Below, one piece after another: positions 1 to 8,404 of a DNA stretch of 64,000 nt. Position 1 is the stretch's first letter. Every line of letters begins with the position of its first letter. The notes beneath the pieces are model-generated. The model made no database searches and was not told the DNA's origin. It was given only the letters and a program-made list of their open reading frames with translations. Origin of the DNA: Bariatricus massiliensis (GTDB lineage Bacteria > Bacillota > Clostridia > Lachnospirales > Lachnospiraceae); contig NZ_LT574836.1 of NCBI RefSeq assembly GCF_900086725.1, forward strand, positions 576,034 through 640,033, given 5' to 3'. Both the position numbers and the translations under genes were made by a program.

Positions 1-2
1 GC

Positions 3-86
3 CGGTTCACAGCTTATGGAATGGTATTTGAGCCTTCTAGCTGTTTGACAAGAAGCATTCGTGCAGTAGATAAAGTATCCGGTTGA
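3..86 (+). CDS. 3' end of an upstream gene, unidentified
   Basis: One frame is open from the window edge to a TGA at 84-86 and would encode 27 residues ending RAVDKVSG. The stop lies 19 bases before the pilC start, with the pilC ribosome-binding site in the gap, which is normal operon spacing. A second frame, ending with TGA at 46-48, is shorter and less likely. By position it may be a pilus-operon gene, but the fragment is too short to assign a family. Confidence 0.35.
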   Translation, partial: RFTAYGMVFEPSSCLTRSIRAVDKVSG

Positions 87-105
87 AAAAGGAGGATTTG
101 GATAG

Positions 106-1188
106 ATGGCAGAGGAAAAGGGAACGGTCAAGAAGTTTTCCGGTAAACTAAAAACGCCGGTGGTGGCGGATTTTTGCAGACAGTTAGGAACACTTCTTCA
201 GGCAGGGGTGTCGTTGGCACGGGCCATGAATATCATATCGGAAGAACATGGACTGAAACCAGAGCTGAGGGAACTGTATCTGGATATTCAGGCCACTATC
301 CGGCAGGGAGTTCCTCTTTCTGAGGCTCTCGAGAGGCAGGAGGGTGTGTTCCCCGTACTCCTCATCAACATGATTCGTTCAGGAGAGGCAAATGGAACCA
401 TGGATCAAACCGCCCTTCGTATGGCGGATTATTATGAAAAGCAGCACAAATTAAATGGGAAAGTTAAGAGCGCCATGATATATCCCAAGGTGCTGACTAC
501 GCTGCTTGTGTTTGTTGTCATCTTTATTATGGTCTATCTCGTCCCCCAGTTTCAGGAAATATTTGACGAGATGGAGTCACTGCCCATACCTACGGTGATT
601 TTGCTTGGAATCAGCGACGCGTTCAAGAATTACTGGGCCGCAATTCTTGTGGCAGTATTGATTGCATGGCTGGTGCTGCATTTCGTAACACAGCTATCTG
701 TCATCCGATATGGACTCGACAAGATGAAATTAAAGATTCCTTATATCGGAGGGCTGCTCAGAAAAATATATACCGCAAGGTTCGCGCGGACGCTGTGTTC
801 TCTCTACAGCAGTGGTATTCCTATTGTTCTTGCACTGCAGACGAGCAGTAATACAATTGGAAATGCATACATAGAAGAACAGTTCGGCGATATTATAGCC
901 CGGGTAAGGTCTGGTGAATCCTTATCACAGGCATTGCTTCAGGTGGACGGTTTCCAGAAGAAACTCGCATCCAGTATTATGGTTGGGGAAGAGACTGGTA
1001 ATCTGGATGATATGCTCAATTCCATCGCGGACAATCTGGACTATGAAGCAGAGCGGGCGCTGGAACGTCTGGTAGCGCTTCTTGAGCCGGCGCTCATTAT
1101 TGTGATGGCTGTCATCATCGCGTTTGTTGTCATTGCGGTCATTTTGCCTATCTATCAGTCATATGCGACTATAGAGCAGGGATATTAG
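106..1188 (+). CDS. pilC: PilC/GspF-type inner-membrane platform protein
   Basis: This 360-residue protein is the integral membrane platform of a type IV pilus or type II secretion-like machine. It shows the duplicated T2SSF architecture: a cytoplasmic repeat near residues 20-125 (DFCRQLGTLLQAGVSL) and a second near 222-325 (ARTLCSLYSSGIPIVLAL), with membrane segments at about 129-147, 166-194 and 331-350. Length is slightly short of the roughly 400 usual in Gram-negatives. The start ATG has AAAGGAGG nine bases upstream. It is followed after 11 bases by the PilM-PilN gene, and pilB, pilT and a prepilin lie further down, so the call is secure. In the family it binds PilB/PilT and transmits their motion to the growing pilus. 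Confidence 0.93.
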   Translation: MAEEKGTVKKFSGKLKTPVVADFCRQLGTLLQAGVSLARAMNIISEEHGLKPELRELYLDIQATIRQGVPLSEALERQEGVFPVLLINMIRSGEANGTMDQTALRMADYYEKQHKLNGKVKSAMIYPKVLTTLLVFVVIFIMVYLVPQFQEIFDEMESLPIPTVILLGISDAFKNYWAAILVAVLIAWLVLHFVTQLSVIRYGLDKMKLKIPYIGGLLRKIYTARFARTLCSLYSSGIPIVLALQTSSNTIGNAYIEEQFGDIIARVRSGESLSQALLQVDGFQKKLASSIMVGEETGNLDDMLNSIADNLDYEAERALERLVALLEPALIIVMAVIIAFVVIAVILPIYQSYATIEQGY

Positions 1189-1199
1189 GAGGAGGAAAC

Positions 1200-2693
1200 A
1201 TGGCAGTTAGTGTTTATTTATCAAATAATACCGTGCAGATTGTCTGCGGGGATGCGAGAAAAAAGCAGATTCGGGTGGAGAAGATTTATTCACTCACGAT
1301 TCCAGAAGGAAGTCTGTTGAACGGTGTAATTACCTCCGAAATGAATCTAAAACATGATTTGAAACAAATCTGGGAAACGTATCAGCTTCCAAGTAAAGGA
1401 GTACGCCTTGTCTTGGACAGCAGCCAGATTATGTTGAAAACGGTACAGACTCCAAAAGCCAACGCGAAAAAAATTCTGGCATCCGTAGCACAAGAGTTTG
1501 CAGATACTATTAACATAGACCAGTATGTGTTCGACGGTAAGATTCTGCGGGAGGAAGCAGGACAGAAAAAGGTCGAAGTTCTGGCCGCGGCGGCAGAGCA
1601 GGAATACCTTGCGGATTTTGTGAGAATGTTTCAGGATATAGGTGTAACGCTGGAAGGGATTGATGTTGCTGTCAACGCCCAGATGAAAGTGCTGGGAAGG
1701 ATACCGGAGCTGAAAAAGGAGACGATGATTACCTCGCACCTTGACGGGAACAACCTTGTCAGCACATTGATCGTAGACGGCAATTATAAATATTTTAACC
1801 GTACCCGGCTGTTCAGTGAGCATGGTACCGAAGGATTTGCCGCGGAGGTGGCGAGGACCGTCAGCTCTATCATGCAGTTTTATTCTTCACAAAAATATGA
1901 AAAGCCGTTGGAACAAGTATATATGGGAGGCTATTCGGCGCAGGACTATGAGCTGTGCCGTGAGGCCATAGAACGTCTGGGCATGCGGGCGCAGATTCCA
2001 GAAAATTCGGATGCATTTGCCATGCCGGAGACAGGGCAGACGGTAGTTGAAAGTGACTTGAAGGGCGAACCGGTACGGACTTGTGACTATATCTATGCAA
2101 TCGGCGCGCTGATTCAGGATAAGGGAGATATCGATTTTTATGAGCGGTATAGAAAGGGCCAGAAGCGTACGGCGAAAAGTGGGCTCGGCGCAGGGAAACT
2201 TATACCAATAATCGTGACGTTCGGTGTCTGTGCCGTGGCTTCTGCCGTGCTTTTGGCAATGAATATGATAACGCAGAGAAAGATCGACAAAGCTGAGGAA
2301 TATATAGAGAACCCAGCAAACCAATTGTCCTATATGGATGCGCTGGATAAGCAGGCGGAGGCCAGCAGGCTGCAGAGCATGGTGCGTGAGGGCGAGGGAA
2401 TCTGGGAGATTATACATTCTTATCCAATGCCCAACAGTAAGGTAGAGCAGGAAATTGTACAGTGTGCGGGAGATGAAGTTTCCATAACTGTCAATTCTTA
2501 CGATGCCAAGACCGGTGTGTATGAATTTACTGCGCAGTCTTCCAATGTAACCATAATCAACGAATTTATCACGAGACTCAGAGAAAGCGCCGTATTTGCC
2601 AATCTGGAATATTCCGGATACAGCATGGAGGAAAAGACGGGGAACTATCTGATTATGGTAAATGGATTTTTGAATGAGAATGCAGGGAAATAG
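1200..2693 (+). CDS. Fused PilM-PilN (GspL-like) pilus assembly protein
   Basis: The 497-residue product begins with a PilM-like actin-fold region (about 1-320), followed by one membrane segment at about 334-355 and an extracytoplasmic PilN-like tail (about 360-497) ending in an alpha/beta fold that repeats V-x-F-x-A type strands. This is the order of GspL, in which PilM and PilN equivalents are one polypeptide, whereas type IV pilus systems usually encode them separately. AGGAGG lies directly upstream of the ATG. It should form the alignment complex coupling the cytoplasmic ATPases to the membrane platform, together with the PilO-like protein encoded next. The actin-fold assignment rests on position and general pattern; ATP-binding motifs are weak. 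Confidence 0.75.
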   Translation: MAVSVYLSNNTVQIVCGDARKKQIRVEKIYSLTIPEGSLLNGVITSEMNLKHDLKQIWETYQLPSKGVRLVLDSSQIMLKTVQTPKANAKKILASVAQEFADTINIDQYVFDGKILREEAGQKKVEVLAAAAEQEYLADFVRMFQDIGVTLEGIDVAVNAQMKVLGRIPELKKETMITSHLDGNNLVSTLIVDGNYKYFNRTRLFSEHGTEGFAAEVARTVSSIMQFYSSQKYEKPLEQVYMGGYSAQDYELCREAIERLGMRAQIPENSDAFAMPETGQTVVESDLKGEPVRTCDYIYAIGALIQDKGDIDFYERYRKGQKRTAKSGLGAGKLIPIIVTFGVCAVASAVLLAMNMITQRKIDKAEEYIENPANQLSYMDALDKQAEASRLQSMVREGEGIWEIIHSYPMPNSKVEQEIVQCAGDEVSITVNSYDAKTGVYEFTAQSSNVTIINEFITRLRESAVFANLEYSGYSMEEKTGNYLIMVNGFLNENAGK

Positions 2694-2705
2694 GGGGATG
2701 CGGAA

Positions 2706-3404
2706 ATGAAATTAACAGAAAAAGATAAAAAGTTATTGTATCTGCTTTGCATCCTGATTATAGTGGCTATCTTTGGGTTCTTTATTATAAAGCCCCAGAT
2801 AGATAAAAAGAGTAAACTGGAAGACACGTTGTCTGAGGCGGAGGGCAAGAAGAACTCTATGGAGGTCATGATTGCCACGGCTCCCTCCAGTGAGACGATT
2901 ATCGAAGAATCGACGGAGTCCTACAATAAGCTGGTGGAGGACTTTTACCCACTTATGAATTCCAATCAGATGGAGTCTGTGATTACAGAGATGGTGCTGG
3001 ACAGCCATCTGACCTCTCTGGAGCTGGATGTGTCCAGCAGACCTGAGCCGTCTGAAATGGAAGCATATTTTGCGTCTGTGAAAGGGCAGCAGGCCCAGCC
3101 CACAGAGGAGGAAAAGGCAGACAGTCAGGAACAATCTGACAATCCATCCTCAGAATCGGGAGAGGGTGGGAGCACAGTGACGGCCAGCGCCGTCTACACG
3201 TTTAAGGTATCGGTCACGGCTACCGGAGCGGAGGCCGATATGAAAGGACTGATAGATAAAATCTGTGCAGATTGTCCGGCCATACGAATTACCGGATATG
3301 AGTTAAATACGAAGACAGGAATCAGCGCCAGCAATGAAGTGAAGAGCGTCACTTCCTTGAAGCTGGATATGGAAGTATACATGGCCCCAAAGCAGGCTGA
3401 ATAA
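2706..3404 (+). CDS. PilO-like pilus assembly protein
   Basis: A 232-residue bitopic protein: short basic cytoplasmic N-terminus, one membrane helix at about 9-27, a heptad-rich stretch (about 28-75), an acidic, Ser/Gln/Glu-rich low-complexity linker (about 125-160), then a small alpha/beta domain. This arrangement matches PilO/GspM. The gene lies 12 bases after the PilM-PilN fusion and 24 bases before pilB, exactly where PilO is expected. Sequence similarity to characterised PilO cannot be judged here, so the assignment comes mainly from topology and gene order. It likely dimerises with the PilN part of its neighbour in the cell envelope. Confidence 0.65.
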   Translation: MKLTEKDKKLLYLLCILIIVAIFGFFIIKPQIDKKSKLEDTLSEAEGKKNSMEVMIATAPSSETIIEESTESYNKLVEDFYPLMNSNQMESVITEMVLDSHLTSLELDVSSRPEPSEMEAYFASVKGQQAQPTEEEKADSQEQSDNPSSESGEGGSTVTASAVYTFKVSVTATGAEADMKGLIDKICADCPAIRITGYELNTKTGISASNEVKSVTSLKLDMEVYMAPKQAE

Positions 3405-3428
3405 AAAAGCAGGAAAGCAGGAAGAAAT

Positions 3429-5111
3429 ATGAAGAGTATTCGAATTGGCGATGTGCTGGAACAGCAGGGATATGTCACCCGCGAACAGCTTGATCAGGCT
3501 GTGGAATATCAGAAAGAACACCGGGATAAAAGATTCGGGGAAATATTGATTGAGCTGGGATATATAAAAGAATCCCAGATGCTGGAAGCTCTGGCGGCCC
3601 GTATGCAGATAGACGTGGTAAATATTTCCGATTTATCGGTGGACACACAGGCGGTGGCAAAGATTCCCAGACAGCTTGCGGAAAAATATCATATTCTTGC
3701 TTATGAAATCAAAGAGCAGAGTCTTGCAGTGATCGTAAATGATCCGTTGAATCTTTATGCGTTGGAGGATGTAAGGCAGCTGACCGGAATGCAGCTGGAA
3801 GTTCATCTGGCAGAGCTCATGCCGCTGAAACGCGCGCTGGAATATTTTTATGCGGAGGTATCCGCAAAGCAGGCTGCCAGTCAGGCCAATGAGAGTATGG
3901 AGCAGGCGGAGGAGGAGCTGGCGTTCATCGATGAGATAGACGAGGAGAGCAACAGTGATGTCCCGGTAATCAAGCTTTTGAACAGCCTAATCATGCGGGC
4001 CTACAACACCAATGCCAGTGATATTCATATAGAGCCGTTTGAATTCAAAACGGTCGTCCGCATGAGAATCGACGGTACATTGGTGGAGTATGTGACGCTG
4101 AAGCGGTCTCTCCATGCTCCGCTTATCGCCCGTATTAAGATTGTAGGCAATATGGATATTGCAGAGAAACGTATCCCTCAGGACGGACATTTCAAGATGA
4201 AGGTGGATGGAGACGATGTAAATATGCGTGTCTCGGTCATCCCCACGGTTTTCGGCGAGAAGGCGGTCATCCGTCTCCTCAGCAACCGGGCGCCCATTGA
4301 CCACAAAGGGACATTCGGTATGACGGAGGAAAATTATAAAAAGTTCGCGCCTCTTTTGAAGTCGCCCAATGGAATTATATACATGACAGGGCCTACTGGT
4401 TCTGGAAAAACAACAACACTCTATATGATACTGGAGTCTCTTGCGAGAGGATATGTAAATATTTCAACGATTGAAGACCCGGTTGAAAAAAATCTGCCAA
4501 AGATAAATCAGATGCAGGTGAATAATCAGGCCGGGCTGAGTTTTGAAGCAGGGCTTCGGGCTCTGCTCAGACAGGATCCTGATATTATCATGGTAGGAGA
4601 GACAAGAGATAATGAGACGGCCTCTATTTCAGTGCGTGCGGCCATTACCGGACATCTGGTGCTGTCAACTCTGCATACGAACAATGCGGTCTCATCCATT
4701 GTCCGCCTTATAGACATGGGATTGGAGCCATATCTGGTAGCCAATTCACTGGTTGGGCTTGTGGCACAGCGTCTGATGAGAAAAGTTTGTCCGGAGTGTG
4801 CCGAGACAGTTGAGACAAGCGAATTGGAGCGGGAAATCCTCGGTGAGGAAGTCCGTTTCATTAAAAAGGCGAAAGGATGCCCTAAATGTACAAACACAGG
4901 ATATCAGGGCCGTGTTGCCATCCATGAACTGGCCGTGATTGACAGGACTATGCGCGCCATGATTTCCGAAGGAAGGACTGCGGAGGAAATACAGGAGTAT
5001 GCTATGAAAGAGCAGGGGATGGAGACTTTGAGACAGAGCGCCGCCAGACTTGTCACAGAGGGGGTTACGACAATGGATGAGCTGTGGAAAGTTACATATT
5101 ATGACTCATAA
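3429..5111 (+). CDS. pilB: PilB/GspE-type pilus extension ATPase
   Basis: This 560-residue hexameric ATPase drives pilin polymerisation. An MshEN/GspE N-terminal domain occupies about residues 1-150. The motor domain has Walker A GPTGSGKTT (321-329), an Asp box around STIEDPVE (346-353), Walker B DIIMVGE (385-391) and a His box LHT (415-417). Four cysteines, C454/C457 and C484/C487, form the zinc-binding CxxC pair typical of the PilB/GspE branch and absent from PilT. GGAAAGCAGGAAG precedes the ATG. It lies inside the pilus operon, 31 bases before pilT. Confidence 0.94.
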   Translation: MKSIRIGDVLEQQGYVTREQLDQAVEYQKEHRDKRFGEILIELGYIKESQMLEALAARMQIDVVNISDLSVDTQAVAKIPRQLAEKYHILAYEIKEQSLAVIVNDPLNLYALEDVRQLTGMQLEVHLAELMPLKRALEYFYAEVSAKQAASQANESMEQAEEELAFIDEIDEESNSDVPVIKLLNSLIMRAYNTNASDIHIEPFEFKTVVRMRIDGTLVEYVTLKRSLHAPLIARIKIVGNMDIAEKRIPQDGHFKMKVDGDDVNMRVSVIPTVFGEKAVIRLLSNRAPIDHKGTFGMTEENYKKFAPLLKSPNGIIYMTGPTGSGKTTTLYMILESLARGYVNISTIEDPVEKNLPKINQMQVNNQAGLSFEAGLRALLRQDPDIIMVGETRDNETASISVRAAITGHLVLSTLHTNNAVSSIVRLIDMGLEPYLVANSLVGLVAQRLMRKVCPECAETVETSELEREILGEEVRFIKKAKGCPKCTNTGYQGRVAIHELAVIDRTMRAMISEGRTAEEIQEYAMKEQGMETLRQSAARLVTEGVTTMDELWKVTYYDS

Positions 5112-5142
5112 ATAGACAGATTATGAAATTGGGAGGAAGAGA

Positions 5143-6189
5143 ATGGAGATAGATAAAATTATACTAAAAGCAAGGGAAATGGGAGTTTCCGATATTCATA
5201 TTTCCGAGGGCCTGCCCATGACATTCCGTATTTGTGGAAAGCTGACCCAGAGCCCGCTTCAGATGTCGGGCGGTGAGACGAGGGCAACCATACTTTCCAT
5301 GCTGCGTAAGAAGCAGGAAGAACGTCTGAACAGCGGGGAAGATATCGATTTCGCGATCCAGACGTCAGACGGGAACCGTCAGCGTGTCAATGTATTCTGT
5401 CAGCAGGGGAAGGCGGCAGCTACAATCCGTCTCCTCGATAATAAGATATCTACGCTGGAGGAGCTTCATTTGCCGCATGTGCTGGAGGAATTGGCGGGAC
5501 GCCCAAGAGGCCTGATTCTTGTGACAGGCCCGACAGGAAGCGGAAAATCTACTACCTTGGCAGCGATGATTGATTATGTGAACCGCACAAGGGCGGAGCA
5601 TATTATAACGATTGAAGATCCGATAGAGTATGTATATCAACAAAAACGCTCTATTATTCATCAGCGGGAAGTGGGCGCAGACACAAAGAGCTTTGCTTCC
5701 GCACTGCGCAGTGCCCTCCGTGAAGACCCGGATGTAATATTGGTGGGAGAGATGCGTGACTATGAAACCATATCTGCGGCTGTGACAGCGGCTGAGACCG
5801 GTCATCTGGTACTGTCCACCCTCCATACGACCGGCGCGGCCCAGACCATCGACCGTATTATAGACGCTTGTCCTGCAAACAGCCAGAATCAGATACGGAC
5901 ACAGCTTGCCGGTATATTGAACGGTGTAATCACTCAGACTCTGATTCCGACACGGGACGGGGGCGCGCGGGTTCCGGCAACGGAGATTTTGATAGGAACA
6001 GATGCCACTTTGAATCTGATACGGGAAAACAAGTGCCATCAGATGAACACTATTATGCAGTCCGGCGCTGGAAGCGGTATGCATACTCTGAATCACGATT
6101 TAGCCAGACTTGTGCGGACAGGCATGATAGCGCAGGAGGACGCAGCTAAGTACAGCAACGATAGAAATGATTTAAAACAGTATCTGTAA
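5143..6189 (+). CDS. pilT: PilT-type pilus retraction ATPase
   Basis: The 348-residue protein is a PilT-family ATPase that depolymerises pili and powers twitching. It has the short PAS-like N-terminal domain (1-110), Walker A GPTGSGKST (129-137), the Asp box TIEDPIEY, Walker B DVILVGE (197-203), the His box STLHTTGA and the PilT-type C-terminal motif LIRENKCHQ. It lacks the zinc cysteines of PilB, which separates the two paralogues. The start ATG has GGGAGGA upstream. Its presence next to pilB implies a dynamic, retractable pilus rather than a static secretion pseudopilus. Confidence 0.93.
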   Translation: MEIDKIILKAREMGVSDIHISEGLPMTFRICGKLTQSPLQMSGGETRATILSMLRKKQEERLNSGEDIDFAIQTSDGNRQRVNVFCQQGKAAATIRLLDNKISTLEELHLPHVLEELAGRPRGLILVTGPTGSGKSTTLAAMIDYVNRTRAEHIITIEDPIEYVYQQKRSIIHQREVGADTKSFASALRSALREDPDVILVGEMRDYETISAAVTAAETGHLVLSTLHTTGAAQTIDRIIDACPANSQNQIRTQLAGILNGVITQTLIPTRDGGARVPATEILIGTDATLNLIRENKCHQMNTIMQSGAGSGMHTLNHDLARLVRTGMIAQEDAAKYSNDRNDLKQYL

Positions 6190-6207
6190 AATATAGAGGG
6201 GACTGTC

Positions 6208-7044
6208 ATGAGAGAACGTTTGAGGAAGCTGAAAGAGAATAAAGGTGGTTTCACGCTGGTGGAGCTGATAGTTGTGCTGGTCATTCTCGCCATTCTTGCA
6301 GGAATGCTGATACCTTCTCTGACCGGATATATCGATAAGGCCCATGAAAAGACCGCTCTTCTGGAATGCCGGCAGGCGGTGCTTGCGGCACAGGTCAAAG
6401 CCTCAGAGGAATACGGGAAAGGCAATACTACTGTGGTTTTTGATTTGACGGAAATCAAAGAGCTGTCTGAAGTGCCGGGGATCGTAAATACAGTTACAGC
6501 AGTGGACGGTAAAGTTACTTATCTTAAATATACTTCTAAACGAGGGATTGTTGTAATATATGAGAATGGAGAGTATCGGATAGAAGGGAAGACCGAGGGA
6601 GGTGGCGAGTCTGGAGATGGCACAGGCGGAGGAGAAGCCGGTACACCGGATGTGGGGCCGGGGACGGGAGAGACTCCGGAGAAGCCCGGACAGAGTACCG
6701 GATTGGAGTATCAGGTCGGCGACGTAACTTTCGAAGCCGTCGGAGATATTGATGAAATGCTTAAAAATGGCGGAGGGAACGGAGTCACAGTACCAAGAGG
6801 TATTTACAAATCTGGAGGAGAAATATATTATGTACATTCAGGAATGTGGTATAATGGTGGAAATCTATCAGGGCATGCGTATAAGCTGAACACGGAGGAA
6901 GTTAGACCATATATAGGCCAATCGTCAATTCAATTAGGAGAGGTATACAGCAAAGAAGGAAAATATTATCTGGCAGTCGATGCGGCGGCAAGAGCTACGC
7001 AGCCACCCGCATGGTGCTGGGAAGAAATTCATCCGAAGCAATAA
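6208..7044 (+). CDS. Type IV prepilin with extra C-terminal domain
   Basis: A 278-residue prepilin-like protein. A class III signal is present: basic leader RERLRKLKENKGG, predicted cleavage between G14 and F15, Glu at +5 (E19), then the hydrophobic assembly helix to about residue 40. The pilin body runs to about 128. A Gly/Glu/Pro-rich linker (about 130-165) follows, and then a separate domain (about 166-278) rich in Gly, Tyr and Trp. Its end (GEVYSKEGKYYLAV, then PPAWCWEEI) resembles the strand pattern of small carbohydrate-binding modules such as CBM5/12; that resemblance is my inference. No prepilin peptidase is in view. Being last in the operon, it could be a major pilin or an adhesive tip pilin. 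Confidence 0.85.
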   Translation: MRERLRKLKENKGGFTLVELIVVLVILAILAGMLIPSLTGYIDKAHEKTALLECRQAVLAAQVKASEEYGKGNTTVVFDLTEIKELSEVPGIVNTVTAVDGKVTYLKYTSKRGIVVIYENGEYRIEGKTEGGGESGDGTGGGEAGTPDVGPGTGETPEKPGQSTGLEYQVGDVTFEAVGDIDEMLKNGGGNGVTVPRGIYKSGGEIYYVHSGMWYNGGNLSGHAYKLNTEEVRPYIGQSSIQLGEVYSKEGKYYLAVDAAARATQPPAWCWEEIHPKQ

Positions 7045-7080
7045 CAATGTTCTGAAAAAAGGAGTTAAAAAGAGAGTAAG

Positions 7081-7620
7081 ATGGAAAAAGATATAAAGCG
7101 TGTAAAACGTGAATTAGTGCAGCGGGGCACCATTGTAGATATGTACCGCGACCATATGGAATTTTCAAATGGGAATAAAGAGGAATGGGACTATATCCAT
7201 CACCGTGGGGCGGCGGCAGTCGTTCCGGTTGCGGAAGACGGTAAAATCATCATGGTGCGCCAATACCGCAACGCTCTCGAGCGGTTCACACTCGAGATAC
7301 CGGCTGGCGCGCTGGACGAACCGGAGGAGCCGGGGAAAGAATGCTCCGCAAGGGAACTGGAGGAGGAGACGGGGTACCGATCTGAGGAGTTAGAGTGGCT
7401 GATTACACTTCGGACAACGGTGGCATTCTGCAATGAACGGATTGAGGTGTATGTGGCTAAGAACTTGATTTCCACAAAGCAGCACTTGGATGACAATGAG
7501 TTCGTCAATGTTGAGAAGTTTACGATAGAAGAATTGAAACAGAAGATTTTTACGGGAGAGATCGAAGATTCTAAAACAGTCGCCGCTTTGCTGGCCTATG
7601 ACGCAAAGTACAACAGGTAA
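7081..7620 (+). CDS. Nudix hydrolase, ADP-ribose pyrophosphatase-like
   Basis: This 179-residue protein is a Nudix phosphohydrolase, most like the ADP-ribose pyrophosphatase (NudF/YqkG) group that cleaves ADP-ribose to AMP and ribose 5-phosphate. The Nudix box starts at G76 and ends RELEEETGY (91-99), giving the metal-binding glutamates. The spacing between the first Glu and the REL motif is one residue longer than the textbook box if counted from E82. The upstream motif IPAGALD is characteristic of this group. A GGAG-containing site precedes the ATG. It lies 36 bases after the prepilin gene but has no functional link to pili that I can see. Confidence 0.87.
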   Translation: MEKDIKRVKRELVQRGTIVDMYRDHMEFSNGNKEEWDYIHHRGAAAVVPVAEDGKIIMVRQYRNALERFTLEIPAGALDEPEEPGKECSARELEEETGYRSEELEWLITLRTTVAFCNERIEVYVAKNLISTKQHLDDNEFVNVEKFTIEELKQKIFTGEIEDSKTVAALLAYDAKYNR

Positions 7621-7674
7621 AACATGAGAAATCCGTAGACATCAGGGTCAAAGAGTGTTTTACCCCCAACATCA

Positions 7675-7702
7675 GAATATTAAATAAAACCCGGCATATA
7701 AT
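7675..7702 (+). promoter_or_regulatory. Putative sigma-E sporulation promoter
   Basis: GAATATT at 7675-7681 and CATATAAT at 7695-7702 are separated by 13 bases. This fits the mother-cell sigma-E consensus (KMATATT, 13-15 bases, CATACANT) with one departure in the -10. It lies 29 bases before the spoIIM-like start. A sigma-A reading gives only a poor -35. Confidence 0.5.
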
Positions 7703-7731
7703 GAAGTATCTGGCGGACAGGAGGATTAACT

Positions 7732-8274
7732 GTGAGGATACATCAAAGAAAGAATTACTTTGTCATTCTTTATATGCTGGGTTTTTTGTGCGGCATATTA
7801 TATGCCAATTTTATAGCCCGAAACTATATCACTATGACAGGAATTTTCCATGAATATTTTTTGAACCAGTATACCCAGACGAAGATAGTGATTGAAGATT
7901 ACTTTTTGTATCTTCTTCAATGGCGGGTGCTTCCCTTTGTGGCAGTCGCGCTGCTGGGGTGTACGAGACTGCGCAAAGCCGCAGCGGTAGCCTGCCTGCT
8001 CTGGACAGGCTTTTCGGGAGGTGTTCTGGCTGTGGGGGCGGTACTCCGCATGGGGGCAAAGGGGATGCTCCTCTGTCTGGCGGGAATATTCCCACAGCTG
8101 ATTTTTTACATCATGTCATACGCTATGCTTTTATGGTATCTGTACAAATACCCGGAGTCACGGTGGAACAGTACAAAGACAGTCTTTGTGATTTTGATGA
8201 TGGGTGCGGGAATTATAACAGAAATGTACTTAAATCCGGGAATCGTAAGGTGGTTCATGGATGTGGTGATGTAA
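7732..8274 (+). CDS. spoIIM: Stage II sporulation protein M-like membrane protein
   Basis: A 180-residue polytopic membrane protein with about five hydrophobic segments (about 10-27, 62-78, 85-105, 108-130, 146-165) and basic connecting loops. It matches the SpoIIM/DUF95 pattern: N-terminal membrane helix followed by the FCGILYAN-type motif (here FLCGILYANF), a long extracytoplasmic loop, then a hydrophobic C-terminal half. B. subtilis SpoIIM is a little longer (about 215). SpoIIM with SpoIID and SpoIIP remodels peptidoglycan during engulfment. The start is GTG, chosen because CAGGAGGATTAAC stands just before it. A sigma-E-like promoter upstream supports a sporulation role. Confidence 0.7.
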   Translation: MRIHQRKNYFVILYMLGFLCGILYANFIARNYITMTGIFHEYFLNQYTQTKIVIEDYFLYLLQWRVLPFVAVALLGCTRLRKAAAVACLLWTGFSGGVLAVGAVLRMGAKGMLLCLAGIFPQLIFYIMSYAMLLWYLYKYPESRWNSTKTVFVILMMGAGIITEMYLNPGIVRWFMDVVM

Positions 8275-8325
8275 GTATAGTATGGAGGCTTGTCGAAAAT
8301 GAGAGGAACTTCTGTTTTCTTTTTA

Positions 8326-8354
8326 TTGGAAATTGTAGTAGGATACGGTATAAT
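8326..8354 (+). promoter_or_regulatory. Sigma-A promoter for the NYN gene
   Basis: TTGGAA (8326-8331) and TATAAT (8349-8354) are 17 bases apart, giving a leader of about 45 bases before the ATG at 8405. Confidence 0.6.
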
Positions 8355-8404
8355 GAAAATGTGTGATTATTAAGGTACGGAAATGAGAGAATTGGAGGAA
8401 CAAA

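Noticed and set aside
8298..8372. A 24-codon open frame between spoIIM and the NYN gene
   Set aside because: It contains the TTGGAA-17-TATAAT promoter and has no good ribosome-binding site.
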